DNA of 37,074 bases from an uncultured Lachnospiraceae bacterium (GCA_910578715.1 CAJTRL010000034.1:1-37074), one strand, 5' to 3'; numbered from the stretch's first letter, positions 23,215 to 30,775 are shown. Made by a program: numbers and translations. Notes: a model not told the origin generated them from the letters alone.

Positions 23215-23925
23215 ATGTCATACTGCGTAAACTGCGGCGTAGAGCTGGAAGCATCGTTGAAAGAATGCCCGCTCTGCAATACGCCTGTCATAAATCCCAG
23301 ACAGCCTCAGCCCGTAACGGGCCCCGGCCCCTATCCATCCTCGAAAGGTCAGGTGGAAGTGGTAAAAAGAAAAGACCTTGGCATTCTGCTGTCCGTCGTC
23401 CTTTCCGCCACAAGCATCACCTGTCTTTTGCTGAATCTCCTGGTATTCAAAGGCAGTCTCTGGTCCTTTCTCGTCATCGGTATCTGTATCTGCCTCTTTT
23501 TCTTCGCCTTTCCGGCGGTCATATATACGAAAACGCCCGTTTATGCCGCGCTTTTTGCCGACGGCGTCGCTGTCGGGCTCTATCTGTATCTGATTACCTT
23601 TCTGACGACCAATGCCACCGGAAGATGGTTCTGGCAGCTTGGACTGCCCATCGTCGTTACCGTAACGGCCCTGATAGAAATTTTCACCTTTCTGGCACAC
23701 AAACTGCCCTTTTCCATTTTGTCCGGGGCCCTCTATTTTTTCATAGAGATTCCCATTCTGTGCGTTACGCTGGAGCTGCTGATTAAACGTTTCTGCCGCG
23801 TTCCCTACCGCATTACCTGGTCCGCCGTCGTTTTAACGGTATGCGTTATTATTGATATCGCCCTGATAACCATTATCGCTAAAAAACGCCTGCGCAACGA
23901 AGTACGCAGACGTCTGCATTTCTAA
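23215..23925 (+). CDS. DUF6320-like zinc-ribbon membrane protein
   Basis: 236 residues. A zinc ribbon, CVNC (4-7) and CPLC (19-22), opens the protein. A Pro/Gly-rich linker follows, then about six hydrophobic segments from residue 55 onward, ending in a basic tail (KKRLRNEVRRR). This layout matches DUF6320 proteins, which I recall being common in Lachnospiraceae beside HHxxxDG acyltransferases and HSL hydrolases. The function is unknown. AAAGGAG lies 9 bases upstream of the ATG, and the gene is probably co-transcribed with the acyltransferase. It converges on the DUF4125-type gene. Confidence 0.72.
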   Translation: MSYCVNCGVELEASLKECPLCNTPVINPRQPQPVTGPGPYPSSKGQVEVVKRKDLGILLSVVLSATSITCLLLNLLVFKGSLWSFLVIGICICLFFFAFPAVIYTKTPVYAALFADGVAVGLYLYLITFLTTNATGRWFWQLGLPIVVTVTALIEIFTFLAHKLPFSILSGALYFFIEIPILCVTLELLIKRFCRVPYRITWSAVVLTVCVIIDIALITIIAKKRLRNEVRRRLHF

Positions 23926-23973
23926 TTGTCCTGAATGGACGTTTTGCAAAATAGCCAATTTCTTGTCAGTCCG

Positions 23974-24600
23974 TCATTCGGCGTATTTTTTCTCGGCATC
24001 CTCTAAGGACTGATATCCATAGAATAATGTTTCATTGGCGATAATCTGTTTTAGCAGATTTTCCCCATTTTCACAGGCCTCCTTCGTTTCTTTCAAAAGA
24101 AGGTTCAGGGTTTCAACGGAATACGTACACAATTCCGCCCGCAGATAGCTCTCCATCGAAGAGCCGTCCGCCGCATTATCCTGGGCCGTCGTCATCGTTC
24201 TGCCCCGTTTTCTGATATTCGGGTATTCGGCAAGCATCTGCTCATCCCATTTCAAATGCACCGGAACGATTTGTTCCACGATTTCCTTCTTCTCTTCCAC
24301 ATCCGGCAGATATTCCTTAATCTTCTCGTATTCTTCCGGGAAAGTGCTTTCCATCATTCTGCCATATTTTTCAAAAATCAGATTTCTCCCTTCTTCATAT
24401 GCCCGCTCACAGTCTTTCTGATAGCTGTGCAGAAGCTCGTCCGAATAGACCATCCACTGGCTCATCCGCATACGAAAAAAAGTCTCCGGGTCATCCTGAC
24501 AGGACGCGCGCCCTCCGGTATTATAAACATGCTGGAACATATCCCATTCTTTCTGTGCAATATCAAAAATAAGCTGCTCTCTCGCCGATATCTCCGCCAT
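23974..24600 (-). CDS. DUF4125-type protein
   Basis: 208 residues, soluble, mostly helical, no signal. Features that suggest DUF4125 are the EWDMFQHVYNTGGRASCQDDPETFFRMRMSQ block (about 18-48) and the later YPNIRKRGR and SSMESYLRAELCTYSVETL. No catalytic motif is evident. AAGGAGG stands 7 bases before the ATG. It follows the GerMN lipoprotein gene by 38 bp on the same strand. In some genomes DUF4125 genes sit beside DUF4037 nucleotidyltransferase-like genes; none is here. Confidence 0.72.
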   Translation of the reverse strand: MAEISAREQLIFDIAQKEWDMFQHVYNTGGRASCQDDPETFFRMRMSQWMVYSDELLHSYQKDCERAYEEGRNLIFEKYGRMMESTFPEEYEKIKEYLPDVEEKKEIVEQIVPVHLKWDEQMLAEYPNIRKRGRTMTTAQDNAADGSSMESYLRAELCTYSVETLNLLLKETKEACENGENLLKQIIANETLFYGYQSLEDAEKKYAE

Positions 24601-24638
24601 CTGTTTTTCCTCCTTCTGAAATAATCCGTTATCATATC

Positions 24639-25304
24639 CTATTCGGCAATTGGCGCGACAAAAATTTCCGATGAAAGCCGGATTGGCTCTTCATAAGAAG
24701 CGTGTTCCGTTTCCAGCGCTTTTCCCTCTACCGTAATGGTGATTTCTTCCGCACCGTAGGCCTCCAGAAAAGTTGCCGCCACAGAAGAGATAATGATTTT
24801 TTCACCCTCCTGCGTCATTGTCTTCAAATACTCCCGGAAAGTCTTGGATAAATCCAGTTTCAGCCTCTTCACGCCGTCAGCATCCTCTTCTTCAAAAGAA
24901 TTGACCTTTGTCCCCAAAGATACGATGTTATGCCTTAGCAATGCTTCAATCAGCTTTTCGGCAGTTACCTGTTCCATCGCCGCCTTTTCGCTGCTCAGCA
25001 TTTCGGAAGCGCCGTTTCCATAATATATCGTGACTTCCTTCTGCTCCGATGTCTCGTCCGTCAGTTCCTCTTCTCCTTCCGGTGCCTGTTCCGCATCTTC
25101 CTCCGGCGCCTGTTCCTCTCCGTCGGTCTTTGTTGCGTCCTCGCTCAGCAGAAATTCCAGCGAATCCACCAGGATGTCACTCGTTGATGTTTCAGAATCC
25201 GGTATATTATCCATTGCTGCCGTCTCCTCCACCCTATTGCCACAGGCGGCCAGTGCCAGCACAGTCAGAACCAGGATAACTGCCATCAGCTTTCTGTTTT
25301 TCAT
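24639..25304 (-). CDS. GerMN-domain lipoprotein
   Basis: 221 residues. A lipoprotein signal peptide ends with LALAAC (Cys21 lipidated). A long acidic, low-complexity linker (Glu, Asp, Ala, Pro; about 25-88) is followed by a GerMN-like domain (about 90-215: VTIYYGNG, EKLIEALLRHNIVSLGTKVNSF, LKLDLSKTFREYL, ITITVEGK). Such domains occur in germination protein GerM and in LpqB-like lipoproteins; here a role at the cell surface or in sporulation is plausible but unproven. GGAGGAG precedes the ATG, and a stable hairpin (25320-25353) lies in the leader. Confidence 0.82.
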   Translation of the reverse strand: MKNRKLMAVILVLTVLALAACGNRVEETAAMDNIPDSETSTSDILVDSLEFLLSEDATKTDGEEQAPEEDAEQAPEGEEELTDETSEQKEVTIYYGNGASEMLSSEKAAMEQVTAEKLIEALLRHNIVSLGTKVNSFEEEDADGVKRLKLDLSKTFREYLKTMTQEGEKIIISSVAATFLEAYGAEEITITVEGKALETEHASYEEPIRLSSEIFVAPIAE

Positions 25305-25319
25305 AATTGCTCCTCCATA

Positions 25320-25353
25320 GGTCAGACGAACATGCCTACATGTTCATTTGACC
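25320..25353 (-). other. Hairpin in the leader of the GerMN lipoprotein gene
   Basis: GGTCA/TGACC and GAACATG/CATGTTC form a two-part stem with a 4-base loop, starting 16 bases upstream of the ATG and not covering the ribosome binding site. No T-tract follows on either strand. It could stabilise or attenuate the transcript. Confidence 0.45.
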
Positions 25354-25456
25354 CTCAAATTTTCTGCTTAAATTACAAACCTCACAGAAACCGGCTTTAT
25401 TTTACCATACTCACCGTAAAAAAGCAAAAAACTTTGTGAATATCATTGTACAAAAT

Positions 25457-25486
25457 AAAAAACACCGCATGACAACGGTGTTTTTC
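25457..25486. terminator. Terminator downstream of tRNA-Leu(CAG)
   Basis: AACACCG and CGGTGTT form a stem with an 8-base loop; runs of T follow on both strands. On the minus strand it lies about 12 bases after the tRNA 3' end. Confidence 0.8.
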
Positions 25487-25497
25487 TATAACATCAG

Positions 25498-25581
25498 TGC
25501 AGGAAAAGGGACTTGAACCCTCATGATATTGCTATCACACGGACCTGAACCGTGCGCGTCTGCCAATTCCGCCATTCCTGC
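25498..25581 (-). tRNA. tRNA-Leu (anticodon CAG)
   Basis: 84 nt on the minus strand. The acceptor stem GCAGGAA pairs with TTCCTGC; the anticodon arm is CACGG, loop TTCAGGT, CCGTG, giving CAG; a long variable arm (TGATAGCAATATCA) and T-loop TTCAAGT follow. The CCA end is not encoded. It reads CUG codons. It has its own TTGACA-17-TAAAAT promoter and a terminator. Confidence 0.97.
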
Positions 25582-25592
25582 GAACAAATGCT

Positions 25593-25621
25593 ATTTTAAA
25601 CGGTTTTGATATTTCTGTCAA
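25593..25621 (-). promoter_or_regulatory. Promoter of tRNA-Leu(CAG)
   Basis: Minus-strand TTGACA (25616-25621), a spacer of 17 bases and TAAAAT (25593-25598) stand directly upstream of the tRNA 5' end at 25581, placing the start point about 5-6 bases before the mature tRNA. Confidence 0.85.
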
Positions 25622-25665
25622 TACTATTTTCAAAATTCTTTCTTTTAAAATTTTAGCTAAAATTT

Positions 25666-27507
25666 TTAGATGGTAAATTTCTGCGTCTTCTGATTCTGCT
25701 CCTCGCTCAGTTCTACCAGCATCTGCGTATCTTTGTAGCATTCCTGAATCGCTTCCGCCACCATCTGCATTCCGGCGCTCGTTTCCTGTGCGGATGCAGA
25801 ATTTTCCTCCACGACGCTTCCGAGATTCGATACGGAATCGGCCACAACTATCTTCAACTCATTCAGAACTTCCGTCTGCTTGCCGATGGTCATCGCAACT
25901 TCATCCACCAGATTAATTTCTTTATAAAGATTTGCAAAAGCATCCTGTGTTTCTTTCAGCTGTTTCTGCTGCTCCTCCAGATTCATCATGGCTTCCTTCA
26001 TTCTGTTGGTGGAAGTCTCAACATTGGTCGTAAGCTCTCTGACAACCGACTCGATACCGGCCGCGCTTTCCGCAGATTTTTCCGCAAGATTCCTGATTTC
26101 TTCCGCAACAACCGCAAATCCTCTTCCGGCCTCCCCCGCCCTTGCAGATTCGATGCTCGCATTCAGGGACAGAAGATTTGTCTGGGAAGTCATATTTTTA
26201 ATGACTTCAACCATTTTGTTAATATTTACAGCGGATTCGCTCGTCTGCTCCGTCTGCTCGGAAACAACCTGAATTGCATTATTCGTAATTTCCGATATCT
26301 CATACAGTTTCTTAATGCTTTCGGAAGCGCCGTCGGAAAATTTCATCATTGTATCGACCGAAGTCTCCAGTTTGTCCATCTCGCTCTTTTCAATATCAAT
26401 GACATCGCCGAGCTTCTGCACCTTCTCATTGACGGTCTCCGTTTCTTCCGCCAGACTGGCCGTACCCTTTGCCATCTCGTCAATCGCACAGTTCGTATCG
26501 TTGATGCTGTTCGTGATGTCTCCAAATTTCTCGCTGAAATCCTCGCTGCTCCTTTTTAACTGTGTGCTGGACTGGCTTACATCTCCAATCATGCCCGCTA
26601 AAGAAAGTTTGACGCTGTTTAACGACTGGGCAATTTTGCCGATTTCATCAGAACGGCTGGTCAGTCTGCTGTCAATCTCAAAGGAAAGGTCGCCTTCCGC
26701 AATCTTGCGCAGATTACCTTCCACTTTCTTAATACCGCCCGCGAGACGCCGTCCAAAAATAATGGAAATCACAAGCACAATGACCAGAATCGTGACAATG
26801 CTCGCCGCATAAGAAAGCAGCATGCTCAGAAACTCAAACTTGATTGCCCGTTCTTCCTCCTGAATTTCCGCCGCCATATCATCTATGTAGTTACCCGTCG
26901 TAATCACCCAGTTCCAGGGCTCGAATTTTTCCGAATAAGCCCGTTTGGGCGCTACCGTCACGCCGTCCGCCTTTGTAAAGTAAAACTCATTGTAACCGCC
27001 GCCCGCATCCGCAGACTTCATAATATTCTGAATAATCTTAACGCCGTTCTGGTCTGTCAGGTCATATCGGTTATTCCCTTCCTGTTCCGGCAGAATCGGG
27101 TGCATGACCAGATTATAATCCGTATCATCAATCCACATATACCCGGAATCATCATCGCGGTAACGCATTCCCCGGATGACCTCTTTGGCAAGCTCTTTTG
27201 CCTCTTCTTCCGTCAGTTCTCCCGCCTGGCTGCGGTCATAATAAGTCTGAATAATCGCTATCGCCGACTGGATTTCCGATTTAATTTCCAGATTGTAGCC
27301 GTCATTCATCGTTTCTTCATAGGTAGCGATGTTCTTGTTCATCGACTTTCTTAAAAACGAAATGCCAAGCGCTCCCAGAACAACGATTGTCGCCGCCAGC
27401 ATAAGAAAAATGACCGCCACCATGACAGTGGCAATACTCTTTGACCGCGGCACGGAATCGCTATTGTTCTTTTTGTTCATTTTACCCTCTCTGTTTTCCC
27501 CACTCAT
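25666..27507 (-). CDS. Methyl-accepting chemotaxis protein with Cache sensor domain
   Basis: 613 residues from the ATG at 27507, which has GGGAGGGG upstream. Order of parts: short cytoplasmic tail, TM1 (about 22-50), periplasmic single-Cache-type domain (YNLEIKSEIQSAIAIIQTYYDRSQAGELT... MWIDDTDYNLVMHPI... WNWVITTGNYIDDM; about 55-215), TM2 (about 225-253), HAMP (GIKKVEGNLRKIAEGDLS) and a signalling domain with the hairpin tip RGFAVVAEEIRNLAEKSAESAAGI. The Cache fold senses small organic ligands. It transduces to CheA/CheW, which are not in this window. The next upstream gene on the same strand is the tandem bacteriohemerythrin gene. Confidence 0.93.
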   Translation of the reverse strand: MSGENREGKMNKKNNSDSVPRSKSIATVMVAVIFLMLAATIVVLGALGISFLRKSMNKNIATYEETMNDGYNLEIKSEIQSAIAIIQTYYDRSQAGELTEEEAKELAKEVIRGMRYRDDDSGYMWIDDTDYNLVMHPILPEQEGNNRYDLTDQNGVKIIQNIMKSADAGGGYNEFYFTKADGVTVAPKRAYSEKFEPWNWVITTGNYIDDMAAEIQEEERAIKFEFLSMLLSYAASIVTILVIVLVISIIFGRRLAGGIKKVEGNLRKIAEGDLSFEIDSRLTSRSDEIGKIAQSLNSVKLSLAGMIGDVSQSSTQLKRSSEDFSEKFGDITNSINDTNCAIDEMAKGTASLAEETETVNEKVQKLGDVIDIEKSEMDKLETSVDTMMKFSDGASESIKKLYEISEITNNAIQVVSEQTEQTSESAVNINKMVEVIKNMTSQTNLLSLNASIESARAGEAGRGFAVVAEEIRNLAEKSAESAAGIESVVRELTTNVETSTNRMKEAMMNLEEQQKQLKETQDAFANLYKEINLVDEVAMTIGKQTEVLNELKIVVADSVSNLGSVVEENSASAQETSAGMQMVAEAIQECYKDTQMLVELSEEQNQKTQKFTI

Positions 27508-27602
27508 TTTTCCCCTCCCGAAATCCATGCTATTTTTTGCAGTACCCTCTTTGCGTTCCTGTATGTTTTAGATAAGATAGTGCCGGTCCGCCGCTGCGCC
27601 GG

Positions 27603-28406
27603 CTATTTTCCAATCTTCTTATCCGTGTGCAGTATATGATTAATAAGCCATTCCGTCAGAAACTCCATCATTTCTTCCAGCGTTTCCTGCTGATGCTCAT
27701 CAATATGCTCAAAGTTCATTCCTTCCAGTCTTGCAACAAACGCGTCATGGGCACGTTTCTGTGCCGCAAGCCCCTCATATGCTATACTCTGCATGTACTT
27801 CTCTTCGTCCGCAAAATGGAACTTCGTATAATCCTTCAGTTCTTCCAGCAAATGTACAATTTCATCATATTTATCATGAAGATATTCTTCTTCCATGACA
27901 CGGTATACTTCCCCGATAATTCGGAACAGTTCTTTGTGCTCCTCGTCTATCAGGCCAATTCCCGTCACATACTGCTGCGTAAAAACCGGAATTGCGCTCT
28001 TTTCCTGTACGGGTTTTAATTTACCAATCATCAGGTCACATCCGATGATGTGCCGGTACAGCCAGGTAACAAGATATTTCAGCAAATCTTCCAGAAACTC
28101 CTGCTGTTCATTTCCGGAAGCCCTCGCATCCGCCTCGTCTATCTTTTCACAAAAAATAAGATGCTGCTGCTTTTGCAGTTCCAGTTCCGGATGGTGAATG
28201 CTTTCCATATATTCTTCTTCATGCTGGAAATGCTGTTCTGCATATTCTTTCAGTCGTTCTACCATTTCCTGAATCTGATGGTACTTATCCTCAATCAGTT
28301 CATTGTTGAGGAGTTCCTGTGTTTCGTTGATAATGCGGAAAAGCTCTCTGTGTTCGTTATCAATCATTTCCACGCCGAGTAAACAATCGTCCGTAAAATA
28401 ATACAT
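27603..28406 (-). CDS. Tandem bacteriohemerythrin (two hemerythrin domains)
   Basis: 267 residues from the ATG at 28406, preceded by GGAGG with a 5-base spacer; the canonical family start MYYFTDDCLLGVEMIDNEH follows. Longer in-frame starts (28418, 28517) lack this. Two complete diiron sites are visible: domain 1 with His19, His59, Glu63, His82, His119 and Asp124; domain 2 with His157, His197, Glu201, His220, His257 and Asp262. The domains are clearly homologous, so they arose by duplication. Hemerythrins bind O2 reversibly at a di-iron site and are used for O2 scavenging or sensing in anaerobes. It is upstream of the chemotaxis receptor gene. Confidence 0.93.
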   Translation of the reverse strand: MYYFTDDCLLGVEMIDNEHRELFRIINETQELLNNELIEDKYHQIQEMVERLKEYAEQHFQHEEEYMESIHHPELELQKQQHLIFCEKIDEADARASGNEQQEFLEDLLKYLVTWLYRHIIGCDLMIGKLKPVQEKSAIPVFTQQYVTGIGLIDEEHKELFRIIGEVYRVMEEEYLHDKYDEIVHLLEELKDYTKFHFADEEKYMQSIAYEGLAAQKRAHDAFVARLEGMNFEHIDEHQQETLEEMMEFLTEWLINHILHTDKKIGK

Positions 28407-28754
28407 TTTTTCCTCCATTCCGAAGCGTTCTGCTTCCGTTATCGCATGCGGAAGACTGCGTTTTGTATTGCTGGCAAAAGAATTTGTGACGCTCCGGCAC
28501 AAATCCTTTCCGGCCAAATTCTCTTTCCGGGAATCTGTGTTTATTGTACCATAAAATAGTAAAAATGGGTATATGTTGTCTTATCTGTTTTGGGAAAAGT
28601 TTGAAAGAACGTGATGCGTATGTGGATATCAGAAATTAAAAATAAGAATTGGGCTGAACTGATACAAATCGAGTAGAAATCGGATAGAAAATAAAAAAAG
28701 GTATTGACTTTTGTTTCATACAATAGTAGAATACTATTTGCGTTGTGAACGTAA
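28407..28754. other. Intergenic region between hemerythrin and tRNA-Leu
   Basis: About 350 bp, divergent. It contains the leader of the hemerythrin gene (minus), a possible -10 TACAAT on the minus strand near 28543-28548 without a good -35, and the strong promoter of the plus-strand tRNA. I see no gene in it. Confidence 0.5.
28704..28732 (+). promoter_or_regulatory. Promoter of tRNA-Leu(AAG)
   Basis: TTGACT (28704-28709), a 17-base spacer and TAGAAT (28727-28732) precede the tRNA 5' end (28755) by about 22 bases. Confidence 0.85.
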
Positions 28755-28839
28755 GCGGAAGTGTCGGAACTGGCAGACGAGCAAGACTAAGGATCTTGTG
28801 AGCAATGCGCTCGTGTGGGTTCAAGTCCCATCTTCCGCA
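28755..28839 (+). tRNA. tRNA-Leu (anticodon AAG)
   Basis: 85 nt. The acceptor stem GCGGAAG pairs with CTTCCGC; the anticodon arm is CAAGA, loop CTAAGGA, TCTTG, giving AAG; a long variable arm (TGAGCAATGCGCTCG) marks a class II tRNA, and the T-loop is TTCAAGT. CCA is not encoded. A34 would have to be edited to inosine to read CUC as well as CUU. It has its own promoter and terminator and is the last conserved gene before the prophage-bearing region. Confidence 0.95.
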
Positions 28840-28847
28840 GTGAAAAA

Positions 28848-28881
28848 GGAAACCTTATAATGATGGGGTTTTCTTTTTTTG
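28848..28881 (+). terminator. Terminator of tRNA-Leu(AAG)
   Basis: GGAAACC (28848-28854) pairs with GGTTTTC (28867-28873) with one wobble pair and is followed by seven T residues. Confidence 0.75.
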
Positions 28882-28899
28882 TTTTACATCTATAATCGA

Positions 28900-29181
28900 C
28901 TATTCATCAAATAAATCCGCATGTGTGCCTGTGTCAATCAATGTCAATGTTAAAATATCATCTTCTATCAGATATATTAATAACCAATCTGGCTGAATAT
29001 GACATTCTCGATACCCTTTATAGTTTCCACTAAGAGCATGGTCTCTATTTTTTGCTTCCAAAGGAATTTTGTGTAGTAATCGTTCTACAATATCCTCCAA
29101 CAAAAAAATATTTAATCCCCGCTTTTTAGCAATCCTCAATCCTCTTTTAAATTTTCCGGTAAGGACTAACTGATATTTCAT
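28900..29181 (-). CDS. YafQ-type mRNA interferase toxin (RelE family)
   Basis: 93 residues with the RelE/YafQ fold signature: LTGKFKRGLRIAKKRG near the start, AKNRDHALSGNYKGYRECHIQPDWLLIYLI (about 45-74), and a final LTLTLIDTGTHADLF with the conserved C-terminal His. YafQ toxins cut mRNA on the ribosome. Its ATG overlaps the antitoxin stop in ATGA, the usual arrangement of a dinJ-yafQ pair. It lies between a tRNA gene and the prophage tail operon. Confidence 0.93.
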   Translation of the reverse strand: MKYQLVLTGKFKRGLRIAKKRGLNIFLLEDIVERLLHKIPLEAKNRDHALSGNYKGYRECHIQPDWLLIYLIEDDILTLTLIDTGTHADLFDE

Positions 29182-29450
29182 AAATCAATGTCCTCCAGTG
29201 CTTCCGCAAAACTATCATATTTCTTTGTGCCTGGGTCTCTACTGATTTGTTTTGCCTCTTCCATCGCATCTAACACTTCCTGTTTATATTTAGGAAGTTC
29301 CACGCTGAAAGGAAGTCCGCCGCGCATAATCGCCTGCCTCAAAAACATATTTACAGCACTGGACATATCAATTCCAAGTTGATTAAATAATTCTACTGCC
29401 TGTTTTTTCACATCTTCTTCTATTCTTATTTGTGTTTGTACTGTTGCCAT
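29178..29450 (-). CDS. DinJ/RelB-type antitoxin
   Basis: 90 residues from the ATG at 29450 (GAGGGTG upstream). An N-terminal ribbon-helix-helix motif (TVQTQIRIEEDVKKQAVELFNQLGIDMSSAVNMFLRQAI) is followed by a flexible acidic tail that would neutralise the toxin. A GTG at 29468 would add six residues. RHH antitoxins repress their own promoter; the promoter is at 29473-29501. Confidence 0.93.
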   Translation of the reverse strand: MATVQTQIRIEEDVKKQAVELFNQLGIDMSSAVNMFLRQAIMRGGLPFSVELPKYKQEVLDAMEEAKQISRDPGTKKYDSFAEALEDIDL

Positions 29451-29472
29451 TCTTTCACCCTCTTTCACCCAT

Positions 29473-29501
29473 ATCGTATACCAATTAATTTACATTGTCA
29501 A
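29473..29501 (-). promoter_or_regulatory. Promoter of the toxin-antitoxin operon
   Basis: Minus-strand TTGACA (29496-29501), a 17-base spacer and TACGAT (29473-29478) lie about 25 bases upstream of the antitoxin start. Confidence 0.7.
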
Positions 29502-29798
29502 CCATTTCTCGTGTTGTTCTATTGGCCGTTTGGGAATGATAAATTATTCAAAAAAATACCTGTAATACCAAATCTGACAATCCATGTATATAAAATGGAT
29601 ATAAATCTTTTTAATAAACGGAATAAGTTATTAAAAAGAAAATGTTGCATTGATTCTGACGGATATAATGTTAATGTCAACAAAAAATTCTCTTTTCGCA
29701 TTTTATAATTTCACCTTTATTTATCGTTCTATATAATTTAAGATATCCTTTTCTGTTGCTTTTATAAAATTAATATATGATAAATTATATTTTAATCA

Positions 29799-29811
29799 TA
29801 CCACAGTGGTA
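29799..29811. promoter_or_regulatory. Perfect 13-bp palindrome TACCACAGTGGTA
   Basis: Six-base arms around a central A, in AT-rich DNA between the terminator and the TA operon. It looks like an operator half-site pair or a recombination site core, but nothing adjacent fixes its role. Confidence 0.35.
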
Positions 29812-29845
29812 ATCCCATTTCTATATTTCAACATCAATCTACAAA

Positions 29846-29894
29846 AATAAGGCACACCAGATAAGTCCACCCTATCCGATATGCCTTATAAGAA
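29846..29894 (-). terminator. Rho-independent terminator of the prophage tail operon
   Basis: On the minus strand, ATAAGGCA (29889-29882) pairs with TGCCTTAT (29854-29847), with additional pairs inside (GATA/TATC), followed by TTTTTG. It lies about 55 bases after the last reading frame of the tail operon, marking its end. Confidence 0.7.
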
Positions 29895-29945
29895 TCAGCA
29901 ATAATAACTAATTTCTCCAAAAAATTCATACCACTTTTGCAAATT

Positions 29946-30232
29946 CTATAATTTAATGAGCATTATATTATTTTCAACAAACTCTTTATAATAAGCCATT
30001 TCGGCATCGGAGAATCCAACTATATTCTCCCATGTATAATCAGGCAGGTAACATGTTGCATTATGGAATCCGTCATAAACAGCTTTTTCATATGTTATCA
30101 TCCGCTCAAATATGGAACCTGACAGAATCAATTATTCCATCAGGTTCACATCGATTTTGTTTTCAGTTACACTATTCGCATTGAAATATAAATTATCTGC
30201 TTCTGTTCCTTCTGGCCAAATTATTTTTATTT
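29946..30232 (-). pseudogene. Decayed coding stretch, broken by a stop and perhaps a frameshift
   Basis: One minus-strand frame runs from about 30232 to 29946 with a single internal TAA (about 30132-30134). The first part reads IWPEGTEADNLYFNANSVTENK, the second ERMITYEKAVYDGFHNATCYL, both protein-like in composition. The second part (61 codons) has no ribosome binding site and would need a TTG start. The first part is entered from the preceding gene's frame by a +1 shift in an A-rich run. I read this as remains of a gene, though a small real gene in the second half is possible. Function unknown. Confidence 0.45.
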
Positions 30233-30486
30233 TCAATCACACCACAAATATGTAATCCCTTCAAATTCCCCATGGGTTCCTTAATCCATACCCGCTGCAT
30301 TTTCCCAGGCTCTAAACCTGGTATACAGCATTGCACTGTTCTTTCCTGTCCGGTTCTGTCCAGCACAACAAAGCCTTTTGGTGTAATGTCCTTTATAATA
30401 GACTCATAAGTAATGTCACAATTGACTGCTTTCCTGTCAACTGCATATTTAATTGTCTTTAAAATTTCATCTGCTATATTGTTCAT
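30193..30486 (-). CDS. Small phage protein, beta-rich (tail-associated, unknown)
   Basis: 97 residues. The first 84 look folded: a short helix (MNNIADEILKTIKYAVD) and then strand-rich sequence (GFVVLDRTGQERTVQCCIP, MQRVWIKEPMGN, LKGLHICGVIE), reminiscent of small barrel proteins in phage tail operons such as DUF2577, but I do not claim that family. The last 13 residues (NKNNLARRNRSR) look like out-of-frame noise: a one-base shift in the A-rich run would instead continue into the conserved-looking stretch described for 29946-30232. An AAAGGAG is 13 bases upstream of the ATG. Confidence 0.6.
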   Translation of the reverse strand: MNNIADEILKTIKYAVDRKAVNCDITYESIIKDITPKGFVVLDRTGQERTVQCCIPGLEPGKMQRVWIKEPMGNLKGLHICGVIENKNNLARRNRSR

Positions 30487-30515
30487 TTTATTGTCTCTTC
30501 TCCTTTAACCTTAAA

Positions 30516-30749
30516 TTATTCAGAATAAAGCACTTCATACAAAACTTCTGCAAACATCTGACAACATTCCCTTCTTATTTCATTCCCATATGCTGCGACA
30601 AATTTCACTATCATTTCTACCCAATTATTTTCTGCGCTTTTGATATCATTCATTATACCTTCTTTTATTTTTTCTGAATTTAATTGTACAAGCTCTGTAC
30701 ATTTATCAAATACTAAGTCAATTAATTGGTCTTTTTCTAATTGCTTCAT
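30516..30749 (-). CDS. Small helical phage protein of unknown function
   Basis: 77 residues, acidic and predicted all-helical, with MKQLEKDQLIDLVFDKC and FVAAYGNEIRRECCQMFAEVLYE. It has a good AAAGGAG site and starts 26 bases after the tape-measure stop, so it is the next gene of the tail operon. No known family is apparent. The place after a tape-measure gene usually holds the distal tail or a LysM protein, which this is not. Confidence 0.65.
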   Translation of the reverse strand: MKQLEKDQLIDLVFDKCTELVQLNSEKIKEGIMNDIKSAENNWVEMIVKFVAAYGNEIRRECCQMFAEVLYEVLYSE

Positions 30750-30775
30750 TATTCTTCTCCTTTATTTTTATATCT

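Larger units (their letters stand above)
29451..29945. other. AT-rich gene-free interval between the antitoxin gene and the prophage segment
   Basis: About 495 bp, much richer in A and T than the host DNA on the left. It contains the TA promoter (29473-29501), a small palindrome (29799-29811) and a terminator hairpin (29846-29894). Short open frames are present on both strands but lack ribosome binding sites, so I do not call them. Confidence 0.6.

Noticed and set aside
25643..25667. Palindrome AAAATTTTAGCTAAAATTTT at the end of the chemoreceptor gene as a terminator
   Set aside because: It is pure A/T apart from one GC step with no loop, so the hairpin would be weak; it overlaps the stop codon and is more likely compositional.
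28407..28517. N-terminal extension of the hemerythrin gene (start at 28517)
   Set aside because: The strong ribosome binding site and the canonical MYYFTDD start at 28406 are better; the extension has no family counterpart.
28815..28839. tRNA-Leu(AAG) 3' end as the prophage attachment site
   Set aside because: I looked for a second copy of the 3' end in the visible accessory region and saw none; with no integrase gene nearby the claim is unsupported.
29519..29701. Short minus-strand frame of 60 codons in the AT-rich gap
   Set aside because: No ribosome binding site, AT-driven composition (Phe, Leu, Ile) and no plausible neighbour.
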